Below the pieces are notes generated by a model, which saw nothing but the letters and a program-made list of their open reading frames with translations, was not told the DNA's origin and ran no database searches. Below are positions 25,121 through 36,037 of a stretch of DNA of 48,527 bases, in pieces. Both the position numbers and the translations under genes were made by a program. The DNA comes from Purshia tridentata (taxonomy: Eukaryota; Streptophyta; Magnoliopsida; Rosales; Rosaceae): contig QANT01005284.1 in the NCBI GenBank assembly GCA_003254885.1, positions 1 through 48,527 of the forward strand. Direction: 5' to 3'. Numbering within the stretch: the stretch's first letter is position 1; each line of letters opens with the position of its first letter.

Positions 25121-25470
25121 GGTAGAATTCAGTCTTGAGAGTCTCGAGACTCTGCTACTCCGTAAAGTTTCCAACTTCCAATCGTATTTAACGGTCGTTT
25201 ATGTGGTTATCGGTTGCGTCGTTTTGACTCTATCTCGCGCGTTCTATCTTCTGAAGATAATGGGCCATGGCCCAAATATCTGACTCCTGCCCAAATATCC
25301 GACTTCTGCCCAGATGCAATTGCAATGGCTTGACCCGCCGATAAACCCACCAAAAACCCAAATCCATTTTTGTTCTCTCTACGATGTGAACTGTGAAGAC
25401 TGAAGACTGAAGAGTGAGGCCGAAAGACCTCTGCTTTGCCTTTTCGTCGTCGTTTCAGAAACGCTGTGGA
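25121..25470. promoter_or_regulatory. Bidirectional promoter of HflX and RNase H1-like genes
   Basis: Only 350 bp separate the two start codons. It holds the perfect palindrome TGGGCCATGGCCCA (25261-25274), two overlapping site II cores, then two tandem 19-bp units beginning GCCCAAATATC (about 25270-25310) and a third GCCCA. No TATA box is evident. This is typical of compact housekeeping promoters responding to TCP factors. Confidence 0.65.
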
Positions 25471-27961
25471 ATGAACTGCTTTTCGCAGGCTTCATCGTAC
25501 ACAGCGGCCATTTGCAGAACGACAGGTCGTTTCGTGGGGACTAGTTCACTGTACGGACCTTCTTCGTGGAGGAGAAAATTTGAACTTTCTACTGGAATTA
25601 AGTCAATCAACTTAGAACCGGTGCTGACGAGATTCCGTACTCAGCTCTACTCGTCTCGAAGTAACGGCAGCAGCAAAATGACGTCGCGTCGGTTGCGAAG
25701 GAAGTCGGAATCCGAACCTGTTATGGAACCGGAGAAACACGCCTTCTATGTAGTACGCAAAGGAGACATCGTTGGTGTTTATAACAGTTTCAGTGATTGT
25801 CAGGCTCAGCTTGGTTCTTCGGTAATGTACTTGTTTTTGTTTCGTTTTATTTTTTGAAGGGTTGATTAAATGTGGTTGAATTGAATTGGATATAAATTAA
25901 AAATTTTAAGTTTTGTTCTTTGAATTTGTGTTAGATATGTGATCCTCCTGTTAGTGTGTACAAAGGGTGCTCTTTGCCTAAGAACACTGAGGAATATCTT
26001 GTTTCCCGTGGACTTAAGAATGCCATTTACACTATCAGAGCTGCAGATGTGAAAGAGGACCTTTTTGGAAAGCTTATTCCTTGCGCTGTTGAAGTAAGAT
26101 TTGAACTTGATACTACCTAATATGAAATTGGGTTTATAGTGGTTTGGGTATATGATATTTTTTCTTTCTTTCATGTTTTAGGATCCAACAGTTTCAAAAG
26201 GTGTAAAATCTGTTTCGGGTGCGTCCAAAAAGAGACCCCATCAACTGTCTGGATCAGAAAATGCGGTAAGTTCAGAATCATAATAACCTCTGAACTTGAA
26301 TACTGTTCAATTGTTAGGCTTATTGAGTACTATAAATGGTCTTGCTTTTCATAGAATATGACGACAATATTATGTTATTGTAGGTTGATTATATAACTGT
26401 GCCTTGGAGGATATGTCAGATGAACTTTGATTTCGATGCTTGTAGTTTAAACTTATTTTAATTCTTTATAGGAAGTAATTGGTTCAACGTCCATATCTGA
26501 TGATCTGTCGAGAAAGCATGCCAAGATAGATCATTCTGCTGTGGTTGAGGTACCCCCTTTGGACCGTGTAAGTTGAAGTAAACAAGTCTTTTTTATATAA
26601 AACCCTAGGCCCTCTCATATTTTTGTTGCACCTACGTTGCTCTGTACTTTTATGTGTCCATTGTATCACATTATGAAGCAGATGCAGCAAGTAATGTGGG
26701 CTGCATTTATCTTACTTTATTGTTAATTAATGATTTATGGGCCCCTTGACTGGAGGAGTTCTATGTGTTAATTAGTGACTTATGGGATCAAGCTAAATTT
26801 GTAGGGCACCTGTGTTCTTCATTTTGATGGTGCATCAAAAGGAAATCCTGGAGTTGCTGGTGCTGCAGCTGTGCTGCGAACTGATGATGGAAGCTTGGTA
26901 TACATTTTACCATTGGGGTCTCTATATCTTTTCTGTAGTTCTTTTGTCTTTCTTAGACTCTAACCATGCTTTTCCTATAGATATCTAAAATACGTGAAGG
27001 TCTGGGTGTCGCAACCAATAATGTTGCCGAGTACCGAGCTGTTATTTTAGGTTTAAAGCATGCTCTTAAAAAGGGTTTTACTAGGATTGTCGTCCAAGGC
27101 GACTCCAAGCTTGTCTGTATGCAGGTTTGTTGGTGTTGTTATCTTCTCCTGATTCGCGTGTTTTATATTGTATCTGATTCTTTGTTTTGCTGGTTTAAAA
27201 TGGTTTTTAACAATCCCCAAGATCTCTGTTGTGCACAGTTTTTGATTTACACTTACTGGTTGATGTTCTGAGATGCAGTTTTTGTTGTCCTTTATTGGTT
27301 TTGCGAAAGGAAAGTTTGATATGTTATATATCCTGTTTGAGTGTATTATAGCTTAAAACAAAACTCTGTTCAGTTTTGTAATCCCTTAATGTCCAACCTC
27401 AAAATGGCCTTTCATTACATCTGGTGTTTATGTTGGATTTGATGCTTCAGCAGTACTGTATTTTCTTTTTTCTTTTTTTCTTTTTTTCTTTTTTTCCTTT
27501 GTCCTGAATTTGGATGATTGAGAAAGGTTACTGAAACAGGTTCGGGGTTTATGGAAGGTGAAAAACCAAAATATGTCTGATTTGCTTGAAGAGGTGAAGA
27601 AACTGAAGGATAAATTTCTCTCCTTCCAGATCAGTCATGTTCTTAGGGTGTGTAAGTTGATTCTATTTATCTTTTTCGCTCTTTGATACTTTTTGTGGGT
27701 TTTTATAGTAATTCTTTTCAAATTCGTACCTTTTATTGGTTGCCTTCATATCTGGATCTTAGGACCCCATCTAAGCCCACCCTACACATTTACCGTTTCA
27801 TTGAGGCTGCTTATAACATTCTGACATGTTCTTGTATACCTTCAAAGGAACAAAATTCTGAGGCAGATGCTCAAGCAAACTTGGCAGTCAGTCTTGCTGG
27901 TGAGACTTTCAAATCTGAGCTTGCATTTATGCAGTTACTGGATTCTCCATATGGCAATTGA
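25471..27961 (+). CDS. RNase H1-like protein with hybrid-binding domain, probably organellar (382 aa)
   Basis: Eight exons, all phase 0: 25471-25821, 25935-26093, 26182-26265, 26472-26567, 26805-26897, 26981-27124, 27540-27647 and 27848-27961 (TGA). The Arg/Ser-rich N-terminus without acidic residues suggests a plastid or mitochondrial transit peptide. Residues about 90-140 form the RNA:DNA hybrid-binding domain (FYVVRKGDIVGVYNSFSDCQ, ending VYKGCSLPKNTEEYL). After a polar linker comes the RNase H fold with the D-E-D-D set: D238 in HFDGASKGNPG, E278 in NNVAEYRAV, D302 in VQGDSKLV and D352 in NSEADAQANLA. It degrades RNA in R-loops; relatives are the Arabidopsis At1g24090/At5g51080 group. An earlier in-frame GTG exists, but the first ATG is 25471. 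A dead copy of exons 6-7 lies at 7105. Confidence 0.93.
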
Positions 27962-28883
27962 GCTGATTCATCAATGTGTGTGGAACCCATTCACTGCGCA
28001 GATGGTCAAGTCCAGGAGGAGTCTGGGAAGTAGTTTAAATTATAGTCTGCCACTGATTCTGTCTCAGGTTTGTATCAGAAATTTGATAAGATATCAAAAA
28101 GTTTGTGTTTGCTCCTTGGCCTAAAGTTCGATGTCAACACAGGTGTTTTGAAGATTAGACCCTGCTGTTTGGGATTCCAGGTCACTGTTACGATGAGCAG
28201 CGTGGCTTGGTGGTTTGCTATTATGTGGTTCATTGGGCATAGAATTAACAGCATAATAAGCATTATTTGGGCCAAAGCTTCTGTTAATGTTGCAGTTTTG
28301 GAGATACATTACTCTTGAAAGTCAAGCCATGGATTGGCACTAGGATCAAATAACTGATACAAGGGAGATTCAGTTTGACAAACCACAGTCGAGAGAAAAA
28401 TAGATATGGTTTACTAATGAAGGAAGGAAACGCATTTGGGATTTGCAATTTTGGAAAAAGATTCATACTATCATTAAGAATAATTCTTTCACTTTTACCG
28501 TAAACTTCTTTCTGTTTCTATATTTTTTTCACTTCTATCACTAATCATCACTTAATATTCCCGAGTAATCTGGAGTATAAGAGAGAATGAGAGCAAAAAA
28601 ATTTAGTAACAGGACCCTGGCATAACAATGGAGCAAAACTGAAGGCCAGATTTTTAATAACTCTCTCAACACTAAAATCAACATTGCAAATGGTAGACTT
28701 AAACTTGGAACAAATGCTCCCATCCATTGTCTAGAAAATCCTTTACAAACTTAACTTAATCACCTTCATAACTCTTTCTTGGTTCGTGAAATAGTTACCA
28801 TATAAATTTCAAAATCAAAATCAAACTTAGACTTCAATTGCATTACTGCAAAGCCATATCTGATAATACATCTTCTCCCTCCT
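27962..28883. other. Convergent 3' region of RNase H and BEL-A genes
   Basis: 920 bp between two stop codons facing each other. The frames here show no family features; both 3' UTRs are expected. Confidence 0.45.
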
Positions 28884-30530
28884 TTAATCCTCTGTGTGAT
28901 CCGTGATACCTTCACCGGTCATGGAACCAGTGGCTAAAGGATTCGAGTCCTCTGAAGAGTCCCCAAACTCTTCTTTGTACATTTCTTCTATCATAGGTTT
29001 CCACAGCCGAACCCGTGCATTTATGAACCAATTTGAAACCTGAAACAGGCACAAGAATGAATGGACGATGGCATATAATGAATTAGTATATATATATATT
29101 GGGACAGAGACAAAATTGTTGGAAATTACTTGGTTCTTGGTCAGGCTTGTTTGTGATGCCAAAAGTAGCTTCTCAGAGTCATTTGGATAACTGCATGAGA
29201 AGCACAGGTAAATACGATATGCATATAGTTCATTATGAAAGGTTGGTTAGTTTTGGATTGCTTACGGGTGGAGAAAGTGTTCAAAAAGCCAAGTGCGAAG
29301 AATTGCCACAGAGGTCTCTGGTAGCCCTCGAATTGGTCTCCAAGCTTGGCGTTGGCTCTGGAGAATTCCAAGCTGTTGAAGAGACATTCTTTTGTGTCTA
29401 CACTCTCTATCAAACAAGCTAAGTTGTGATATTCCACTGCTGATTTTCGGTACATCCTGCAACAACTTTCGTTTTTCAGCATATATATGGGCAACTATGG
29501 CATCTCTTAAGCTGCAAAAATGCCTGGACATGGCCTTGAGTGCAAGAGCTGTATAAGACTTGGCTGCTCCTGCACCTACTACCATCTCAAATGAAGACAT
29601 CACTTCTTCCATTTGATGGTAGTACCTCTCACTTCTGTCCTCAACCTGAAAGTGGCAGAGAAATGATCAGACAAAACAATCCCAAGATGAAAAAAAACCA
29701 ATGAACTGAGCATCAAGATTGTATACACCTGCCTCTTCCAACAAAGTGATAAGGTTTGCAAGTTTGGCTTGAAATTCATGTTTGTCAGCGGATAGGAGCC
29801 CATTGCAGCACAATTCTGTTTTCAATTCTGAAGCAAGACCCATAGCACTTCTCCGACCTCCACCATATAACTTTCCAATATGTTTTTCATTGCTAATGTC
29901 AATCTCTTTTCCACCAACATTAACAATCTCTTCTAAAAGGGATTGAGCTGGTTTTAGATATCTTGAATTCCCAATGATAGAAGCTAAAGATTCTGTGCCA
30001 TATGAAGTGGAACAAGTTCGATTTAGTGAGGTTGAAGACGAAGGAAGCGCACTTCCCATGAAAGAGTAGTCATCGCTTACATGTTGATCAACTCCTTGAT
30101 TACAAGCCTCCCTTGCTTCTTCTCCACACATAAAGTGATTGGGGTTTATGAGGTCTGAATTCATGGACCTCTGCCTATATTGGACAGAAGGGACAAGCAA
30201 GTGTGAACCAAGGGACAGTGAGAGCCTCTGGGCTTGGTTCTCCATTGCTGCTGCTCCAGTAAGATCCATCAGATGCCTTGTGTGGGTCATATCTGATTCC
30301 TCTGCAACTGTATGATGATGAGGAGCTTGAACAATGTCTATAGACCTCGACATTCTTTCCCCAAGAGAATGAATGCTGGGCAGTACTCCCATAGACTGAG
30401 GGAATGTGTTGCTGCTTCGAAAAGAAGACCCATAAGCATCAAGGTGTCGTTGACCAGTAATGGAGTCTGAGATAATGAATTGGTGTAGAATACTTGAAGC
30501 TGGATTTGGGGGGGAGTCTTGCGAAACCAT
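28884..30530 (-). CDS. BEL1-like homeodomain protein A (464 aa)
   Basis: Four coding exons: 30530-29733, 29645-29266, 29190-29130 and 29039-28884. The N-terminus has a [11 protein letters not shown] (ZIBEL-like) motif. The SKY box is [17 protein letters not shown], the BELL domain runs through [20 protein letters not shown] and [11 protein letters not shown], and the TALE homeodomain (about 366-428) spans [26 protein letters not shown] and [18 protein letters not shown] proteins pair with KNOX proteins through SKY/BELL and enter the nucleus to bind TGAC-type sites. The short tail ([17 protein letters not shown], then 18 residues) differs from BEL-B. Intron 1 only works in frame with a GC donor (see findings). 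It resembles At1g75430 (BLH11) by position and short tail; this is tentative. Confidence 0.92.
29646..29732 (-). other. Probable GC-AG intron 1 of BEL-A
   Basis: Minus strand: GAG|GCAGGTGTAT at the donor and TTTCAG|GTTGAGG at the acceptor, 87 bp. The split after ...LLEE matches intron 1 of BEL-B (...MLDE|VDKRY). The GT four bases further on would give GAG GCA GGT TGA, a stop. Confidence 0.7.
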
Positions 30531-30549
30531 TGTAACCAGAATTTAGAAG

Positions 30550-31382
30550 CTGAAAGCTATCAAAGGGTTTTCAACTTGTCATGAACAATAGCAAGATGTA
30601 TATGTCAACTAACAAAGCAATGATCTGGCAATCTATGAAACCGACAGAAAATTAATATGAAGTAGTAAACCATACAGTGCCAAAACAAAGAATCAAAATT
30701 CCCTATTTACTGGCTTTGTAAGAACCTAAAGTTGGGGTTTGCATGTGTGGTAAATGCTTGACCAGCCCAGATATAACTGTGATGTAAGTATTTGGGTCAT
30801 AAAGAAGGGCATCTCAAAATGAGCCTACAGTAAAAGAAATCAATATGTTAACTTGTAACAAGTGCTGAAATCAAGAATTAAAAAAAAAAAACAAATCCTA
30901 AATTATTAGTCATGAGTTCGATAGGTACAATGATTACTGACTTTAAGGCTTAAAGCAAAACACATTTGACAGAAAAGAACCTCCTTACAGGGTGTAAGTA
31001 AATAAGTGAATATACAGAGTCATGGCAGAGCTGCAATGACCCATTGAAATTTCAATTCATGATCAACACAGAAAGAGAGAGAGAGAGAGATGAGATAATG
31101 AGTTTCAATTGTCAAAATCACAAAGAAGATGGAAGGTATGAAAGTACGGGACCAGAAGAGATGAAAACAAGACAGAGATGTGTTGATTAACCTTTGTCAC
31201 TAAGTAGTCCAACCCCTGAATACTGATTGGCAGAGATGAAGAGAGTGAGTGGGAGAAAGACCTACTACCAAAGCTAAAATGAAATGAAATTATGAAACTG
31301 AGTTTCTTTAACTTGCATAGAATGAAAGAAATGAATGCGAAAGCAATTAGCAACAAGCAGCAATCTGTGATTTGAAGCGTAC
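30550..31382 (-). other. Candidate 5' leader intron of BEL-A
   Basis: A donor AACAAAG|GTACGC at 31382 and an acceptor CTTTCAG|CTTCT at 30550 lie upstream of the ATG; an intron of about 830 bp would leave about 19 nt of leader before the ATG. Leader introns are common in BEL genes. The intron contains a GA microsatellite at about 31073-31090. cDNA is needed to confirm. Confidence 0.4.
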
Positions 31383-32878
31383 CTTTGTTGAAGTGATGAT
31401 TCTCTCTCATTCTCTGAACAGGTCTAAATCCAAGCAGCAGAAAGCTATAACATAGACTTGTGCTAGTTCTTTAAACAAGCCAAGTTAATTGGCCAAGTTA
31501 AAACTACAGAAAGTGACAGGAGAAGATGGTCCCAATTTCCCTTGACTATAATACAACAACCAAAAGCATCAACCCCTCCAGCTTTAACGCCTGCGGTCAC
31601 ATTTCTTTGGGAGACTCAAAAGTACTTTCTTGCAGCTCAGCTCTAAACAGTGTAATAGTGTATGTCTCTCTCTCCCTCTGGTTTCACAGGACAGGACAAC
31701 AGTCCTCAGCATGTTAAATTGTTCTATTCACTGGGTTGCTGTGGTCTGGTAAAGGAGGAGAAAAAGTGGGCTCTCTTTTGCACACTCCCAGTTCTAAGAT
31801 TGTCAGCTTGTGAGCCTCTAAGCATGAGAATATCTAACTTTTTCCTGTAGGGTGTCGTAATCATACATAGAGAGATGTTGAAAGGACACTGAAATCACAA
31901 TCTTTCAAGAATGAATAGAAAATAAAAATGGGTTCTTGTGCACTGCCCAGAGATGGGTTGTGTTATTAATTGAATGAGGGAGGATTGGAGGAATAGGTTG
32001 AGCTTTGGCTTGGTGTGCTGATGAGACTAATTCTTGTTTTTGTTTTCTGGGTGTATGTTACTATTTTGGGTTGGTCTGTTGGGATGCTTTAGTAATGATT
32101 GCCATCTTTGTTCCTTTGGCCTTCTCCAGTTGTCACTCTCTGATTCTTTATTTGTAACTTTGTTATTTATTATGGCACGGAAAGGCCCACCATCCTCATA
32201 GATTAAAGGTGTCTCTGCCTCTGCCCTCTCTGCAAACCTGAACGCATCCCAGTAAATTTCAAAATGGAGAGATTTTCCGCCACATTTGTCCCCGTGACCA
32301 TGCTTTGGGATAACCACCCTCCATCGTCCACCCAAAATATGAAAGGGTTTGGGGGGTAAACGGATAGTAATAATAACAATAATAAAATTCGTATTTTTGG
32401 TCTTGTACAGAATTTTAGCCTCAGATATCTGCAATAATCAAAGCTTTATACAATATTAGATAACTAACGGACTCCAAAAATTTAAACTATTATGGAACGA
32501 ACCAATAATGATAGCCAAAAATCAGTCAATTCTTGTATCACACTTATTTCCAAATGAGATTATACATTCACGTCCCACCGTGGAGTACTTATGCGAGTTT
32601 AAGTTCATTATTCAATTGAATGCACAAGATATTCCTTCATTTTATCTTTACAAATTTTCTTTACAGATATGCCTAGGTTTTCCACCAATCTCTGTTATAT
32701 TACAAGTTGGTATCATACACGCATCTACATCTATACCCGTTGCCAGTAGAGCTTCCATCTCTTTGAACTATACGCAAGCGAAGTGGGCACACCTAAAGCA
32801 ACAAAAGAAGCATTCTGCTTTTGGTTCCTTCTGTTTTTTGGTAGGAGCAATAATCCTTTTGTTGACGAGACCATTCTC
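31383..32878. other. Promoter region of BEL-A and 3' flank of BEL-B
   Basis: The spacer between the tandem BEL genes. A 135-codon minus-strand frame at 32027-32434 has no recognisable domain and biased basic composition; I do not call it. Confidence 0.45.
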
Positions 32879-35342
32879 TCAGACTACAAAATCATGTAAC
32901 AGATGGGTATTGCCAAACCTGTACTGTTCTTGCTGCCCTGGATCCCCATAATGACAATCCAAAGAATCTCCTGCATCATTACCTCTTCCATGGGATCCAG
33001 GAGATGATGGAAATCCATCGTGTTCTTCACAATGCCGCAACTCCAATGCAAGTGAAACCTCGCTGCCAACTGTAAAATTACCCAACCCTGACATATCATA
33101 TGTGGCAACAGCATTCTGGTTGGCATCCAGATAATGACTACCATCACCTGCATTAGACCTTTGATCACCTTGTAATTTTTGTGTTCCAGAATTGGTGAAA
33201 TAATCTTCATGAGCACTACACTTGACAGTCGTCCTTCCTGTTGACCCTTCAATTTTCACATTGGGATTGTGATCAGACTTCAAGTGAACACTATCAGCAG
33301 TTGCAGATACCAGGCTTTCCTGCAACTCCTCTCTTCTATCCTCAGATGTTGAGAAATCAACTCTTGCTTCTTTAACCAAATTTTCTGGTGAAGATTTCGA
33401 ATCCATCTCTAAATCACCAAATTCTTCTTTGTACATCTCCTCAATCATGGGTTTCCAAAGACGTACCCTTGCATTAATAAACCAGTTGGCAACCTGATGA
33501 TCAACAATGTTAGTTATGACACAATCACAATGGAAATGAAAGAATGGTTCTTATATATGACTTCAGACATTTGGTGATATTAATTGGTGGTAAGCTAAGG
33601 CTTTGAATGATGAGAAGAAATTACAATATCAAGTCTGACAATGTGATGGCTCTGAAGAGAAAAGAGTGAGGATCAATGTTTACAATTTTCCACCCATTGC
33701 GGAAAAGATGCTGGTGATACAACAGTAAGAAAGCTAGAAGAGATCTTACCTGGTTTCTGGTTAATCCTGTCTGCCTTGCTAGCATAACTTTTTCTGAATC
33801 CTTTGGATAACTGGTGTGACACCAAAAACCATGAAAGAATCAGTGAACCAAAGTGCTTAAGAAATTGACAAGTACAATTTTCAATCAAGGGGAAAGAGTT
33901 TTCAGGTGCATACGGAAGAAGGAAATGCTCAAACAGCCAAGCACGAAGGATTGTAACAGAGCTTTCCGGAAGTCCCCTTTGAGGCCTCCAAGCATGTTGC
34001 ATACCAAGCTGCTGAAATGCCCTTTGCTGTCTGAGCTTCTGGTCCACATACCGGAGGCGGGGTATTGCTCCTCCTTGACTATCTGATGGATCTTGCTCCC
34101 CCAGGCTTTTCCGTGTCACTTGAATCTGGCCCTTGATTGCATCACGCAAATTGCGGAAGTGACGGGAAATTGCTTGGAGAGCAAGTGCAGTGTATGGTGT
34201 AGCGGCCCCATTCCCAGCCACCTTGTCAAAAAATGACACCACACTTTGCATTTGACGGTAATATTGTTTATATCTTTTATCTACCTACAATAACAGTAAA
34301 TCAATTACTGACATTGCAACATAAGTGCAGTTTGTAACAAACAATATGATCAGGTTAAAAAGAGAAATATATATATAAATATATTAAAATAAACAAACAT
34401 TTTCTATATAAAGAGATGTACAGACCAAGAAATTAACAAAAATATCCAGAAATTGGGCTTATTTACCTCATCCAACATGGACAAAAGTTTTTTCTTCTTG
34501 TTCTGCAAACCCTGCCGTTCTGCTGATGATAACTCAAGAGAAGAGATGGTACTTGACTCACTAGGATCTGATGACATCCGTAAATATTGATCACGCCCAT
34601 CAGTCTCTTTGGAACCATCTAAACCAATCTTTTGATGTTTGTTCAATCGAGACTGCTTCAAAGCCTGTCGGACATTTACCACTTCATCAAGAAACTGTTG
34701 TGCTGCCTTGAGGTACTTGGAGTTTAAGATGGTGTTTGCAAAACCTAATGAGTCGTACAAGTATGCTTCAGGATGCATTTCTTTGAGTCCCACTGAACAA
34801 GGAGGATTGCAGAAAGTCTGTGTTTTGATAGTGTCGTGGCCACCGCCATATAAGCCAGATGTCAAGCTTTCAAAGTTTCTAAACTCCTCATTTTGGTTGT
34901 ACTCATCACCTTTACAATACATTTCCCCTTTCCCTAGGATTGGAGAAGTGCTCAAAAGTGAAGAGAGACTTGGATTTGGATAGTGGTACTGAAATGAAGG
35001 CACAGAAACTGCAGCTGGAATTTGTGTAGAAAGGCTAAGAGATAATCCATGATCCTGAATAGTCTGTTTACCAACCAAGGAATCCCCAGTAACACAATCT
35101 CTGACCGCATCACTTGTAGGTGGAATAAACATCATTTCATTTCTACCACCATCAGACTCAACACATTTGTGAGGGGAGAAAGAGCTACCAGACAAGACCT
35201 CAGAGTAGGATCCAGCATATGAAGCTTGATTGAGATACATCATCACGTTACCTGACGGTTCAGGATAAGAAGCAAGTTTCTCATCCCCTGAATAGGGGCT
35301 CAACAAGTTTTGATTACTTAAATTTGGGAAATATGCAGCCAT
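32879..35342 (-). CDS. BEL1-like homeodomain protein B (640 aa)
   Basis: Four coding exons: 35342-34467, 34284-33914, 33810-33750 and 33493-32879 (TGA), 641 codons; intron positions equal those of BEL-A, with canonical GT-AG borders. N-terminal [11 protein letters not shown] is a ZIBEL-like motif. SKY box [21 protein letters not shown] domain [19 protein letters not shown] to [19 protein letters not shown] homeodomain about residues 389-451 ([54 protein letters not shown]). The C-terminal region of nearly 190 residues ends with a second ZIBEL-like [12 protein letters not shown] and an acidic/polar tail. It acts in the nucleus as a KNOX partner. Overall it looks like the Arabidopsis BLH3/BEL10 group. 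Confidence 0.94.
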
Positions 35343-35368
35343 AATTTGTTCTCCCCTGTCTTCAAAGC

Positions 35369-36037
35369 CTTAAGAAATCTAGGATAGAAGGCAAATTATC
35401 AGTAATCTTAAGAAATTATATCATAACCAATGGAATTGGTGATACCCATCAAATTCGACTACTGATTTTAATAAGAAAAGTAAAAAAACTCATCAAAAAC
35501 ATTCATGTAAATCACAGTATTCTGAACCAAATTCCCATGGCACCATCATTCTTATACAAATCTTGCAAAAAATTTTTGTTTCAAAAATTTGAAAAGCTAA
35601 AACAACCCCAGTGCATGCATTATCAATAAAAGTGCATAAATACATCTTTAAAATCTTAAATCATCAACTGTACGACCAAAGCTCAGACCTTCAAAGTGTT
35701 GCACACAAAATCAACGGTGAGAACATTTCCAAGCATAGGGAAACTAAATCACTCAAACTAAAACAAAATCAACATACTGGAAAAAAGAAGGTCATGTATC
35801 CATGCCACAAAAATTGAACTGAATTTAAGCCAACAATAACAACAACCACGATCTACCCAAATAAAGACATGGATACCCTGACAAGCCAAACTAGATGACA
35901 AGCCAAAATAAGACCAAAATCAAATCAGCATGGTACTTTAAACCAGTGATATGATGTAATAACCCAATATTAGACAAATTATAAACAAGTGAAGCAGCCA
36001 AAGTCCATGAGAAAAGGGAGGTGAAAGACTGAAATAC
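35369..36037 (-). other. Candidate 5' leader intron of BEL-B
   Basis: Donor CTCTCAG|GTATTT at 36037 and acceptor TTTCTTAAG|GC at 35369 would place a short leader exon just before the ATG at 35342. Same arrangement as proposed for BEL-A. Confidence 0.4.

Noticed and set aside
32027-32434. 135-codon minus-strand open frame between the BEL genes
   Set aside because: No domain, biased composition, no homolog pattern I recognise; lies in BEL-A upstream region.
32508-32951. 147-codon plus-strand frame
   Set aside because: Overlaps the BEL-B 3' end on the other strand and shows no domain.
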